In this document: positions 47,537 through 57,564 of the stretch, in pieces
Layout: every line of letters starts with the position of its first letter
How positions within the stretch are numbered: the first letter of the stretch is position 1
Source: Atrina japonica
Lineage: Eukaryota > Mollusca > Bivalvia > Pterioida > Pinnidae
Assembly: GCA_030159075.1 (NCBI GenBank)
Contig: BROG01001141.1
Coordinates: 27,501-91,500 of the forward strand
Direction of reading: 5' to 3'
Length of the DNA stretch: 64,000 nt
Notes under the pieces: generated by a model
The model's database searches: none
Told to the model about the DNA's origin: nothing
Seen by the model: only the letters and a program-made list of their open reading frames with translations
Made by a program: the position numbers and the translations under genes

Positions 47537-49058
47537 GTCTATTATAAATTTAAGCATCTTTTATATTTTTATGTTAACTTTATAACATTTTAGTGTTGAG
47601 TCATAGAGTAAATATATTACTCTATGGTTAATAAATTTCAGAGCACCAAATATTTGTCAATGATACAGAAACGCCCCTTTAATTTTTCATGTGGAATTGT
47701 AAAAGTGTATACCGACTACGTAATTATCTTTGGAAAAAAACCTTTAACTTGAACTACAATATTTATCCGCCGTTTTATTGCTTTTGAAATGATTTCTATA
47801 TAATGTAAAAAAAACATGAAGTATCAATGGGTACTGTAAATCCAGTTTTATTTGCGAAAATTTTATTTAAGGGTAATTATCGCGTAATGAAGTAGGATAA
47901 TAGTATGAAGAGAAAGGCACTCGAAATCGCGCAAATATAATCTCGCGAATAAATTGAGAACTTGTTTTTCGCGAAAATAAACTCACGCGAAATTGTTTTG
48001 GATTTACAGTAATCGTAACCCTTAGTCCATTAAGCCATGCACCAATCATGTTATGGTATTAGCCGCATCAGAAATGTTTAATTAATTATAATTCAACTAA
48101 TTATGTTAGGGTTGTGTCATACAAACTTCTGGCTTGAGACATTATCCTGAAAAGTATAAACTTAACTCCAGCTTAATTGTAGCATTGCATTGACTAAGCA
48201 CTTCAAATTAAGAATATTATTGGGATTAAATATAATTCAGCTAATAATGTGAGAATTGTGTCATACAAACTTCTAGCTTGAGACATTATCCTAAAAAAAT
48301 TTAACTTAACTCCAGCTTAATTATAGCATTGCATTGACTAATTCAAATTAAGAATAGTATTGGGATTAAATATACTTTTTTGATTTAAGACACTTGGATG
48401 TGTACTGGCGGAATTTGATAATACTGTGGCAAAAAAAAAAAATCGTAATCGCCTATATATTGCGTTTAGATTGAATCAATACCATTATCAATTTAAAATA
48501 TAAACAATAAATTACATTAAAAACTCGAAGTTTATTCTCACAGTATCATTGAAAATAATATCACAGAGATATAAACGATCTCCTATAAGTCAATCATTCT
48601 ACTCTTTACAATAATATATGATACTCACCTATCAATGTGTTCATTAGAGGTAAAACGTTACCACCATCTGCTGTTCCGAAATCAGCAAGTGTTATCACAT
48701 CATTCGATTTTTGCTTCTGGAGCATTTGGACTAAGGAAAACAAGTTCATTATGTCTTAAAAACAACGTGTAATAAGGCATAGTAAGGGAAATATCCAACA
48801 TTACCCGACAAAGCGTTCTAAGTAATCCTTTTACATTTTACAGATTATGGCAAATATATATAACTTAAGATATCGCAGTAAACATGTATATGGAAGAATG
48901 AAAGATACATCCTTTCTTGTGGAGCTCTTTATATGATATCAACTCAGATAGAATGACTTACCAAACATGTTCATAATGTCAGTTTCATTTTCTTTTATCA
49001 CTGTACATCCTGTCGTACAATATTTCGAGAAAGATGAGACCATTGTCTTGTTCGCCAT
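34673..49058 (-). CDS. SABATH-family carboxyl methyltransferase, gene A (8 exons)
   Basis: Paralogue of gene B. Exons, 5' to 3': 49058-48962, 48730-48629, 47095-46997, 46597-46456, 44510-44383, 43544-43441, 36076-35902, 34887-34673. They total 1062 nt (353 aa plus TAG), with an open frame and GT/AG at each junction. Exons 1-7 equal those of gene B in length; intron phases are 1,1,1,2,1,0,1. Motifs: SAM-binding ADFGTADGGN (48-57), NDFN (89-92), SVYSVHWASQW (137-147, with the Trp that hydrogen-bonds the substrate carboxylate in plant salicylate methyltransferase), LKRGG and the C-terminal helical cap. Known family reaction: methyl transfer from SAM to a carboxylate; the substrate here cannot be told. 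It ends KQ-TAG, three codons before the stop position of gene B. Introns hold Naiads, a LINE and DNA-element insertions. Confidence 0.92.
34888..35901. other. Gene A intron 7
   Basis: 1 kb of AT-rich intron; no repeat or coding feature recognised. Confidence 0.5.
35902..36076 (-). CDS. Gene A exon 7
   Basis: 175 nt. Encodes KEFENTNIESYYERSEDDI and onward to TTESNA; donor GTAAGA. The acceptor directly abuts a TA microsatellite in the intron. Confidence 0.94.
36090..36183. repeat. (TA)n microsatellite
   Basis: TA tract starting 14 bp upstream (in gene sense) of gene A exon 7, close to its splice acceptor. Confidence 0.96.
36195..36262 (-). mobile_element. tRNA-like (Ser/Leu-type) fragment
   Basis: On the minus strand: 'tagatggtcgagcggttaag', a good A box, followed by a degenerate B-box area. 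It is probably a SINE head or tRNA pseudogene rather than a tRNA gene. Confidence 0.4.
36263..37310. other. Gene A intron 6 interval, nothing recognised
   Basis: No landmark shared with other parts of the window. Confidence 0.4.
37478..37890 (-). mobile_element. 5'-truncated Naiad
   Basis: Type-I tail plus broken RT C-terminus up to the segment before YGVYIS; truncated at about 37890. A deletion removed part between the RT end and the tail. Confidence 0.85.
37995..38115. repeat. (CATA)n-type microsatellite
   Basis: Imperfect CATA/CACA repeats; source of His/Thr/Tyr-rich spurious frames. 38116-38600 is AT-rich with no further feature. Confidence 0.9.
38600..39275 (-). pseudogene. L1/Tx1-like LINE, ORF2 C-terminal part
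   Basis: Minus-strand pieces match the end of an L1/Tx1-type ORF2: FNIEINFLEYNGIISAIR adjoining the TTAA site, then (near 38880-38960) a Cys/His cluster of the type C.FC...EES..HL, and finally NLVMLLNIKYFIYVRKYC. Frames are broken throughout. It continues at 42244-42540 across an insertion. Confidence 0.6.
40150..40306 (-). mobile_element. Naiad 3' tail
   Basis: Clean type-I tail ('agaatgtccaggacacagat' to 'gaccggtcacacccgccg') without RT, inside the TTAA element. Confidence 0.88.
41262..41335 (-). mobile_element. tRNA-like sequence (SINE head or tRNA pseudogene)
   Basis: On the minus strand an A box 'tagttcagtggttaag' is followed after the expected spacing by a B-box-like 'gagtttgaatccc'. 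The arms do not pair convincingly, so I do not call a functional tRNA. Confidence 0.45.
42244..42545 (-). pseudogene. L1/Tx1-like LINE ORF2 fragment, upstream part
   Basis: 98-codon frame with FWKEVLQACKTL, then ITIGGKSVLYKK and LIFINDFYRDNGTF, typical of the region after the RT domain in L1/Tx1-type ORF2. It ends at the TTAA insertion; the continuation is at 39271 downward. Confidence 0.65.
42820..43027. repeat. Right terminal repeat with AACTTTAAAGTTG words
   Basis: Iterated 'ccaactttgatgttgg', 'accaactataaagttgg' and 'ccaattttaaagttgg' separated by 'aacgagaaaaaagtt'. Inverted partner of 37311-37447. Confidence 0.7.
43240..43335 (+). mobile_element. Degenerate Naiad 3' tail
   Basis: 'cgcggtggttgcaaccggtc', 'catgatccct' and 'ttttcagaggt' in tail order; strongly diverged. 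Confidence 0.5.
43441..43544 (-). CDS. Gene A exon 6
   Basis: 104 nt. Encodes GGFFSVSTLMAGMTDIYN onward, ending TE before GTAAAG. Confidence 0.94.
43605..43700 (-). mobile_element. Naiad type-II terminal fragment
   Basis: 'gaagtaccaattaataattg', 'gtagatgtgcaaatg' as at 23165-23260. Lies in gene A intron 5. Confidence 0.65.
44383..44510 (-). CDS. Gene A exon 5
   Basis: 128 nt. Completes Trp147; encodes SVKFKNGIFAFDA...WRNFIYSRGKELKR. Donor is GTAACT. Confidence 0.94.
44750..45790 (-). pseudogene. 5'-truncated Naiad with RT palm and thumb
   Basis: RT from the SIIDNCFF region onward: GYQDTYFVKHHSDSTHKYT, VGIPMGTNCAPLSADLFLYSYE (palm motif B) and the YIDD catalytic box (45411-45422) in the frame 45342-45704. 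A 5-bp insertion just after YIDDV shifts the frame into 45019-45402 (IYPSELEIKD, LYDKRDDFGFPIVNFP, YGIYISQMIRYARAC). The type-I tail ends at 44750. Only the shift and 5' truncation disable it. Lies in gene A intron 4. Confidence 0.93.
45791..46455. other. Gene A intron 4, 5' part
   Basis: No element recognised. The plus-strand frame 46255-46461 runs into the antisense of exon 4 and is not called. Confidence 0.45.
46456..46597 (-). CDS. Gene A exon 4
   Basis: 142 nt. Encodes GIRGNNSLQTNGNVHVLYSS to the SVYSVHWASQW motif. Donor GTTACA is weak, as in gene B. Confidence 0.93.
46997..47095 (-). CDS. Gene A exon 3
   Basis: 99 nt. Encodes CIQRMNSKDQHINILFED and NDFNALVQTVA. Donor is GTGTGT. Confidence 0.94.
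47380..47455 (+). mobile_element. Naiad 3' tail abutting a TA microsatellite
   Basis: 'cggcggatatgaacggtcga', 'ttttactcctcc' and 'ttttcagaggtgtg', then directly the TA tract at 47455-47532. Confidence 0.65.
47455..47532. repeat. (TA)n microsatellite
   Basis: TA tract with one AA interruption. Confidence 0.96.
48090..48377. repeat. Two-copy tandem duplication (~145 bp)
   Basis: Both units carry 'ttgtgtcatacaaacttct', 'gcttgagacattatcct', 'taactccagcttaatt' and 'gcattgcattgacta'. Lies in gene A intron 2. 47533-48089 otherwise shows nothing. Confidence 0.9.
48629..48730 (-). CDS. Gene A exon 2
   Basis: 102 nt. Encodes QMLQKQKSNDVITL and the ADFGTADGGN SAM motif. Donor is GTGAGT. Confidence 0.95.
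48962..49058 (-). CDS. Gene A exon 1 (start)
   Basis: 97 nt from ATG (49058). Encodes MANKTMVSSFSKYCTTG onward; donor GTAAGT. Confidence 0.92.
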
Positions 49059-49424
49059 CTTGAAACTTTAAAGAAATATATGATATATAAAACACTGAAA
49101 TAAAATGCTTATTAACTTAATTCTATTGTTTTAAGTTTTGTTTTACCCAAAATGAGACGCACACGGTGAGGAAAATATGTAGCATCTAGATCGCTGTGTA
49201 CATGATTAACCCCATACATAATAAATGTCGTGTTTTAATCTGTTTATTATCTCTTTGATTTTAATGTGTGTCAGTGCAACTTACCAATAATTTACCTAAC
49301 TAATACTTTTATTTTTACAGAATTGTATTGTCATTTGTTTGATAGATATTTTACACTACTCCCAAAATGTCTTTTATCGAAAATTTTGTATTCATATTTT
49401 TGCTCAAGCTTATTTACATATCAT
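49059..49424. other. 5' flank of gene A
   Basis: Presumed promoter region, about 365 bp before the Naiad fragment. No clear core motif. Confidence 0.35.
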
Positions 49425-49680
49425 GAACTTCCCGTTTCTAAGAAGATCCATCTTCTCCTACCTCAGGCGTTTTCATTTTCACAACTTATACGTTATGTCA
49501 GGGCATGCTCTTCCTATGAATGTTTTTATTCTGAGAGCGAAACGACGCGCCAATAAACTACTTACACAAGGTTAATATTATTGAACGCTTGAAGTCGTCT
49601 TTTTATAAGTTTTATGGTCCATACGGACATTCTGTTAAACAGTATGAAGTCCCCTCTTAGGAATACTCGATAGTATTCTG
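49425..49680 (+). pseudogene. Naiad type-II RT C-terminal fragment
   Basis: Plus-strand frames give NFPFL, SQLIRYVRACSSYECF and ILRAKRRANKLLTQG, then (after shifts) KFYGPYGHSVKQYEVP. Same subfamily as 23512-23990; strongly 5'-truncated. Confidence 0.85.
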
Positions 49681-49970
49681 GAGCACGACCACAGATAGTG
49701 ACTCCCTTTGTCCGATCGTAATTTTCACCATACATGACCTTTTCACCATATTTGACCTTTTCACCGAATATGACATTTTCATCGAGATAGAAAGCTTCCC
49801 GTGCAACGTTTGCGAGGGGTGTGGCATGTCAGCAGGGGGCTCTGACGTCTTCCGGACACCTGGTCCTATCCCGTTTGGGATTCATTATTGTTCGTCATGT
49901 TGAAACCATTTACACATCTAATTTGTCGTGTTGTAATGGACTCGAGTTTGGATAATCAATAGGAATTTCG
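49681..49970 (+). mobile_element. Naiad type-II 3' region
   Basis: Contains iterated 'accatacatgaccttttc' words (four at 49728-49792), the Cys-rich reading VCEGCGMSAGGSD and the terminal sequence 'taatttgtcgtgttgtaatg'. Confidence 0.7.
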
Positions 49971-50119
49971 TCATTTTTACTTATTAGTGTTTTATGTTTA
50001 ATTCCATGTTCTTCGTAGGTTAAAATACCATTTTTTAATTTCCATATCCATTGACCCCTATCGGTTTTTTTGCAATATCCCTTGACCCCTATCACAATCA
50101 ATTTTTAAAGAGACTGCCA

Positions 50120-50600
50120 TATGATTTGTAATTATGGACTGCACATGCTAGGTCTAATGTTACATTTACCAACTTCCAGTTATTTACCTATCAATGAATA
50201 TTTAATTCTGCGATAATTCTTAATTTAAAGATTTCCCGATTTGAACCTTCTATCAAATCCGTTTGCTTTTTGAAGAAGGAATTTCTTGTCGGTTCATCAT
50301 TAGGTGCATATATATTAATCAAAGTGTAAAACATTTTATTAAATTCTATATTAAAAATATAGATGTACCGTCATCACTGCAATACTAATCTACAACAGAG
50401 GCATTTAATGTTTCATTTGTCATTATTGAAACTCCTCTGTTCTTTGATGTCCCGCAACTATGGGGAAAATATGCTATGTCACATATTTCATTTTCTATCA
50501 ATGCTAAAATTTAATCAGTGAAGTGTGTTTCCCGTATGAAGACCACATCAATTCTTTGCTGTCTTTATCACTGATATAGCCAAAACCTTTTCGACCTATC
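50120..50600 (-). pseudogene. L1/Tx1-like LINE, APE endonuclease fragment
   Basis: In broken minus frames: RIDVVFIRETHFTD (LQETH-type motif), SKNRGVSIM and FTLINIYAPNDEPTRNSFF, the order of an apurinic-type endonuclease domain. Truncated on its 3' side at about 50120. Confidence 0.65.
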
Positions 50601-51218
50601 TACGAGGTCTTATGCATTAAGTGTAAATCGGCCCAATCATTTCCCCATTGCATATCAATTTATTTCCTTTTAACTTTTTGTCTTTTTTGATTCAGATTTT
50701 AATTTTTGGATTTGATGGAGTCAGTTGTTTTGACTTACTACTGTCTCTATTTACATTTATGGTTTCTTGTTTTCTTGCCGATTCCTTAACTGATGTTAAA
50801 AATCGGTCAATTGGAATTTCCGCTTTCCTTGAAATTTATTTGGTTTTATTTTCATTTGCTTTTTGTTTTTTTAGATACATTATAATGTTTCTCCTTTTTT
50901 TTCTTAACGCGGTTTCAGTACCGTCTCCTGAGTTTTACCGGTTGTTATCAGCGCTGGCGCGTATCGCTTGGTACCTTCAATTGTATTATAGCAACCTACA
51001 AGCATTGGCCACGGAAAATCTACTTCGAGCCTCTCTGTAATTACTACTCTATTACCGTTGTCATAGTTAGTGAGTCGGTTATTAATGCGCAACTTCTCCC
51101 GATATAGATGCAGGACTTTACATCCACGTACTTCAAAGGCGCGGCAAATTTTGCCATCATCAGCCAAAAGTAGTACGTTAGACACGGCAATAATGACACC
51201 ATCATTTGGGAAACACAC
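50601..51218 (-). pseudogene. L1/Tx1-like LINE, ORF1 fragment
   Basis: The frame 50904-51218 resembles the RNA-binding part of LINE ORF1 (DDGKICRAFEVRGCKVLHLYR, then TNYDNGNRVV). It sits directly 5' of the endonuclease piece, in the expected order. The zinc knuckles that usually follow are not visible. Confidence 0.5.
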
Positions 51219-51235
51219 AAATAAATAAACAGATG

Positions 51236-51358
<123 letters not shown>

Positions 51359-51784
51359 TTCACTTATATTGAGATGTCACCAGCTTTATGTGAAGTACCT
51401 TATTTTTTACCTGTGCTATGGACCAACTCCAGTGTAATGAGGGTTCTTTTAACGGGATATTATTTGTAATTATGTTTTCATTTTCCCCCTTTTGTACTAC
51501 TTAGATTGATAAACAATAACAAAAAAAGAAGATAAAAACAAGTATAAAAAATGCTTAATTCCTATATTTTGTGAAAATTGCTTGAGAAACCCAGGTTTGA
51601 CACCTTTTCAATTGCAATTGACTCAAACTTACAATTTATATATGAATACCAAAGTGGACCTGAACTTATTTTCATAAAATGAATAGGAATATAAGATTTT
51701 GTATGCCTATGTATAGCTATTATTGGTTATTGTACATCAATTAGTAGTAAAGGTAGGAAAACAATGGTAATCACAGCAAATGCC

Positions 51785-52005
51785 CCGTGAAGTGCCACGC
51801 CTGCCCCAACACAGAAACTAAATTTTACAATTTTAAAGTCTCATTTGAAAGACCCGTGACTTTCCCTTTGTCTGCCAAGCATATGGCAAAGGAAAAGTCA
51901 CTACTATTTTTAAAAAGTCTTTGGTATGACCCAGTACCAGGAATCAAACCTGGGACCTTCTGCTTGCAACATTCTATCAATAGACCACCACGAGCTCTAC
52001 TATTT
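51785..52005 (-). mobile_element. tRNA-derived SINE
   Basis: The tRNA-like head at 51940-52005 (minus) has an A-box-like 'tggtctattgatag' and a B box 'ggtttgattcc' one mismatch from consensus. The body continues to 'gtcacgggtctttcaaatga' on the minus strand. Confidence 0.6.
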
Positions 52006-52119
52006 CTGTGTATTGATCTATATTTACTTTGTTCACACTCAGAAATACTGAGTCTTGCTTTTAGTTTATGCAAGTTAAGTGTAACTAGACCATTAAACTG
52101 ATTTTGTGAGATACTTGGC

Positions 52120-52290
52120 AAGTTTTATTTTTTAGGGAGACTGGTGGCCTCTCCCCAGGTACACTGTAACCAGGTCCTCTCCTATACCAATAAAACTGGC
52201 CATCACCATACAATGTATAACTGAACATTTGCTGAGTGTCACGGTGGTGCAAAACACCATTTAAAAAAATAAAATAAAAATTGTGCATAT
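52120..52290 (+). mobile_element. SINE 3' part
   Basis: 'aggtacactgtaaccaggtc', 'aaactggccatcaccatac' and the end 'gtgcaaaacaccatt' plus an A-rich tail, the 3' half of the SINE family at 3940. Confidence 0.65.
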
Positions 52291-52309
52291 TTAAGGAAAA
52301 TGGAAGATC

Positions 52310-52455
52310 AAAGGCGGGTGTGACGGCGACAGGTGATGCTTACTCCTCCATAGCACCTGATTCCACCTCTTGGTTTCCAGAGGTCCGTGTTTGTCCATTT
52401 GTTATCGGATTTGTATCTATGTCCTGGATATTCTATTAATTTACACTGAGGTTTT
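52310..52455 (+). mobile_element. Naiad 3' tail
   Basis: 'gatgcttactcctccatagc' to 'atcggatttgtatctatgtc'; no RT attached. 52456-53003 holds nothing recognised. Confidence 0.85.
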
Positions 52456-53003
52456 TATAGTGTTTTGTTTGGTTAGACCAATATACAAATATATAAAATA
52501 AAAAAGTAATTATGGCAAGAAATACATCAGGCAATACATATAATGATACATACAATTGACCACACACTACATAACACGATACTGCATTGCTAAACTGATA
52601 GAACAATCCATCTATTATTACCAAAACTATTGAAACTTTTAATGCACGATCTCATCTTTTCATTTGGGATATGTTGAGTTAGGTTTTATGTATTACAGGA
52701 TAACTGGTAAATGAATAATTGGGTGTGGTATAGAAAATACTCGGCAATACATAAATTCAGAGTCTACAGGCTTTAAAGCTACTAAAACATTTACTTAATT
52801 GCTGTACAGATATGGCTATGGTATGTTTTTATCATTGTATTTCAGTCAATCTACCATCAATCGGTGGTCATTCCTGTATGACTTAATTTCAATGTAAAGA
52901 GATATAAATATCACATTCTTCATCCTTTTATCTGTTACTGTCATAACTGATTATTTTGTTTGTTTAACCAGTTTTTTTGGTTACTTTTATATTTTGAGCA
53001 TGA

Positions 53004-53441
53004 ACGGTTAACAGGTACAAACATAACAAAATACTAACGTTTGGAACATTTTTCTACGGTAAACTAGGGACTGTTAACAGGTACAAACATGACAAAATAC
53101 TAAAGTTTGGAACATTGTTCTACGGTAAACTAGGGACGGTTAACAGGTACAAACTGACAAAATACTAAATTTTGGAACATGTTTCTACGGTAAACTAGGG
53201 ACGGTTAACAGGTACAAACTGACAAAATACTAAATTTTGGAACATGTTTCTACGGTAAACTAGGGACGGTTAACAGGTACTAACACGACAAAATACTAAA
53301 GTTTGGAACATGTTTCTACGGTAAACTAGGGACGGTTAACAGGTACCAACACGACAAAATACAAAAGTTTGGAACATGTTTCTACGGTAAACTTGGGACG
53401 GTTAACGGGTACAAACATGACAAAATACTGAAGTTTGGAAC
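53004..53441. repeat. ~65-bp tandem repeat, about 7 copies
   Basis: Unit: 'ggttaacaggtacaaacatg', 'acaaaatactaaagtttgga', 'acatgtttctacggtaaact', 'aggga'. Well conserved between copies. Confidence 0.95.
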
Positions 53442-53469
53442 TGTGCCAATCTCTTCACAATTTCGCATG

Positions 53470-53740
53470 CCTGGATATAAACATGTACATGTAAAGTAGT
53501 CATGAAAGATTCAAACTAACAATGAAATGGCACGGGTAGATCTACATGTACATGTAGCAGGTATGGTAGTCATGAAATTCAAACTGACTATGGGATGGCA
53601 TGGGTAGATCTAAAAGGTATAGTAGTCATAAGATTCAAAATGACTATGAAATGACATGGGTGGATCTAGCAGGCATTGTTCGGTAGTCAGAAGATTCAAA
53701 TTGACAATGAAATGGGTAAATCTATCACGTGATATGTAAT
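53470..53740. repeat. Imperfect ~70-bp tandem repeat, about 4 copies
   Basis: Recurring 'gtagtcatgaaattcaaact' and 'gacatgggtagatcta' words directly after the 65-bp array. Confidence 0.8.
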
Positions 53741-54700
53741 ACACACAGATCTTCTATAGGCCTATTTTATGGGCCTACTCTATTTTATTTGGCAGATATA
53801 AGAGAAAATAGATATATACCCTTTTAAAAAGACTACAAACGTTTTGTAATATGCCAAAGTTTATAATTTCTACATATGATATGTATAATGTATATAATAA
53901 ACGATATTCAAGATACAACTTATTACAAGTAAATTATCTAAGTACATTAGATAATATAAATGACTCTGGACATATGTATCGGACAAAATTTACACTGTCC
54001 CTACTGTTAATACAAACCAAGGTATTATGTTTGTCCCTCATATTATTTCTGAAATATGACTTTAACAGAACCTTAACGGAGTGAACAATCCAAAAAAAGA
54101 TCTGTTGTACAGAATTTATTTAAACCGAATGAACAAATATTACACGCAAATCATTGTTGCATATAATTTCAGATGTAGGCACAAAGTAACTTTATAAATT
54201 TATGTAGAATGATAATAGTAAATTGAGGTGAAACCTCTGTTAAAGGTGTTCAATTCAGTTAGCTTGGTATTGGAACATTATATTAAAATGATTAAAATAA
54301 TAAGATACCCGTGTAATTACTCACCTGTGTATTGGGAGTCGATCCAACGAGAGCTATTTACACAAGGACATGAACGTTTAAATGATACGAATAAACGAAT
54401 ATGAAAAAATTTAATCTTGTATCAAGCCAGCCGTCAATACCAGTATTTATACCAGCCGTCAATAATATTTATGAGATAGGGCGCGCTTGTTTCACAAAAA
54501 AAATTATGGCGTATTCCTAACACATTTCAGTCATTATCTTATATTATTATTAATGACTTTTTATCTTGTAAAGTTTCAGTCTATAGCTGTTATATGCATC
54601 ATTTATGATTTTCTTATATGTTGTACGTGGATTACATCCTTTTTTATGTCAGAGGCCAGAGATAGATATTATTAACGGATGAATAGACACTGGGATTAGC
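53740..54700. repeat. Duplicated block L1
   Basis: Repeated at 56325-57290 in the same orientation ('atcacgtgatatgtaataca', 'gggcctactctat', 'aaacgatattcaagataca', 'ccagccgtcaata'). It ends where satellite units start. Confidence 0.9.
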
Positions 54701-55990
54701 AGGTCCCAGTGCATAACTGGCATAGTGCATGTGAGAGGTCATGTCCACCTCCACCTTGTGCGTCACATAGAAACTTCCAAGAAGCCCAGCAGTCAATTAC
54801 AAATGTCAGTTTTATCCACTGTGCCCCCTTCCTTAGGGTCTAGGGTATATGTGGCACAGTGTATGTAAAAAGTTATGCCCACCTTTACCTCCCATACCTT
54901 GGGCGTCGCTCAGAAAATCCCAGTAAGCCCAACAGTGAATTTGGCACATTTGGCATAGTGCATGTGTGAGGTTATGCCCACCTCTGACTCCCATACATTA
55001 GGTGTCGCTCAGACACTCTCAGTAAACGCAGCAGTCAATAAGAAATATGATCCCAAAATGTCAGTTTTATCCCTTTGTTTTCTCCCTGAAAGTCTAGGGC
55101 ATATATGACTATGGCATGTGAGAGGTCATGCCCCCTCTACCTCCCATACCTTGGGCGTCGTTGAGAAAAATCCCCGGTAAGCCCAGCCCACAATAAGAAA
55201 TGTGTTCCCAAAATGTCTGTTTTATACCCTTCCTCAGGGTATAGGGCATATGTGGCAAAGTGTATTTGAAAGGTCATGCCAACCTGTCCTCTACCTCCTA
55301 TACATTGGGTGTCGCTCTGAAACTCCAAATAAGTCCAGCAGTCAATAAGAAATATGGTCCCAAATTGTCAGTTTTATCATTATTGTTCCCTTCCTAACGG
55401 ATTTGAGCATATTTAGTATGGTTTATGTGAGAGATTATGCCCACGTCTACCTCCCACACCTTGGACGTCGCTCAGAAACTCTCAGTAAACTCAGCAGTCC
55501 AAAAGGAATTTGGCCACAAAATATCACTTTTTATCCCGATGTGTCGTCTTCCTGAGAGACTTGGACATATGTGGCATAGTTTATGAGAAAGGACATGCCC
55601 ACCTCTTCCACCTATTCCTTAGGCGTCGCTGAGAAATCCCCATCAAGCCTAGCAGTCTATAAGAAATATGGTCGAAATATATAAGTTTTATCCCCCTATG
55701 CAACTTTCCTAGGGGTCTTGGGCATATATGGCATAGTTTTAGAGAGAGGTCATGCCCACCTCTACCTCCAGTACATTGGGCGTCGGTCATAAATTCCGAG
55801 TTAGCCCAGCAGTCAATAAGAAATAAAGTCCCAAATGTTTGTTGTATCCCCTTCCTGGGGGTCTAAGGTCATTGTGGCAAAGTGTATGTGAGAGGTATTG
55901 TTAAAACTCTACCTCCCATTTCTTGGGCGTTGGTCAGAAACTCCTAAAAAGGTCGGCTGTCAATGAGAGATATGGTTAAAAAATGTCAGT
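54690..55990. repeat. ~155-bp satellite array, main block
   Basis: About eight diverged units carrying 'cctcccataccttgggcgtcg', 'agaaactcccagtaagccca', 'gcagtcaataagaaatatgg' and 'tcagttttatcccc'. Spacing of the 'gggcgtcg' landmark is mostly 147-160 bp. Open frames in it are incidental. Confidence 0.92.
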
Positions 55991-56235
55991 TTTACTCCAA
56001 GAAAAAAGTTGGAAAAGCCAGCATTAAAGTGGGCAAAAACGAGAGAAAAAAAGTTATAAATTCGAAGAAAAAAATTGGAAAAGCCAAAATAAAAAAAAAA
56101 CAAAACAAAAAAAAAAAAAAATTTTAAGTTAGGAAAACGAGAAAAAAGTTGATAATTCCAAGAAAAAAGTAGGAAAAGCCAATTTTAAAGTTGACAAAAC
56201 GAGAAATAAAAAAAAAAATTAAGGTGGCCTAATAA
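55991..56235. repeat. AACTTTAAAGTTG-type terminal repeat (solo)
   Basis: Words like 'gccaattttaaagttg' and 'acgagaaaaaagttg', ending 'ggtggcctaata', match the right end of the element at 42820-43027. No second end found nearby. Confidence 0.65.
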
Positions 56236-56324
56236 ATATCCGTATGTCGGGGAAGTTGTTGTCTCGGTGTCTGACACATAGTTCATTCAAAGAAAAATAA
56301 ATATGCATACGCACATCGCGTGAT

Positions 56325-57290
56325 ATGTAATATACACAAAACGTGATATGTAATACACACAGATATTCCATGGGCCTATTTTATGGGCCTACTCTATATT
56401 ATATAGGTAGGAATGAGAGGAAATAGATATATACACGTTTAAAAAGATTGAAAACGTCTTGTAATATGCCAAAGTTTATAATTTCTACATATTATATGTA
56501 TAATGTATATAATAAACGATATTCAAGATACAACTTATTTCAAGTAAATTATCTAAGTACAGATAATATAAATGACTCTGGACAAAATTAGTGGGGCACA
56601 TGTATCGGACTAAATTTACACTGTCCCTACTGTTAATGTATGTTTGTCCTTCAGTCTTTTTCTGAAATATGACTTTAATAGAACCTTAACGGAGTAAACA
56701 ACTCAGAAAGGTCTATTGCACACAATTTATTTAAACCGAACAAACAAGTGTTACACATAAAGCATTGGTGCATATAATTTCAAATGTAGTCACAAGGTAA
56801 CTTGATAAACATGTTTTGAACGATAATAGTAAGATAAGGTGGTCTGCACTCTTCACTACATGTTGATGAAACAAATTACATATAATGTTGAACCCTGTGT
56901 TTACGGTGATTGACTCAGTTAGCTTGGTATTAGAAATTAGAACATTATATTAAAATGATTAAAATAATAAGATTCCTGTGTAATTACTCACTTGTTAATT
57001 GTATGTCAATCAAACGAAAGCTATTTGCACGAGGACATGAACATTTAAATGATACGCATAAACGAATTTTGACAAATATTTAAACTTGTATCAAGCCAGC
57101 CATCAATACCAGCAGTCTATACCAGCCGTCAATAATATTCATGAGATAGGGCGTTCGTTAAATATTTTAACGGCGTATTCCTAATACATTTCAGTAATTA
57201 TCCTTTAATATTATTAATAATTCTTTATCTTATACAGTTTCAGTTGATAACTTTTAGAGCATTATTCACGGATGAATAGACACTAGGATT
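56325..57290. repeat. Duplicated block L2
   Basis: Second copy of 53740-54700, again leading into satellite units. Confidence 0.9.
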
Positions 57291-57564
57291 AGCAGATCCT
57301 AGAGCATGTGTGCCATAGTGCAGGTGAGAAGTCATGACCACCTTTACCTCCCATACCTTGGGCGTCACACAGAAACTCCCAGTAAGTCAAGCCGTTAATA
57401 ACAAATATGGTCCCAAAATGTTTTTTTCTATTCCCTTTGTCCCCTTCCTTGTGATCAAGGTCATGTTTGGCATAGTGAATATGACATGTCATGCACACCT
57501 CTACCTCCCATAAATTAGGCGTCGCTCAGACACACCCAGGAAGCCCAGCCGTCATTAATAATAT
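57280..57564. repeat. ~155-bp satellite, second block
   Basis: Two units ('accttgggcgtcacacagaa', 'attaggcgtcgctcagacac'), cut off by the Naiad at about 57565. Confidence 0.9.

Noticed and set aside
51940..52005. Functional tRNA gene
   Set aside because: The B box is good, but acceptor and anticodon arms do not pair; it continues into a SINE body.
54690..55990. Several 60-70 codon frames in the satellite (for example 55137-55328, 55581-55790)
   Set aside because: They recur with the satellite phase and are broken in neighbouring units; not genes.
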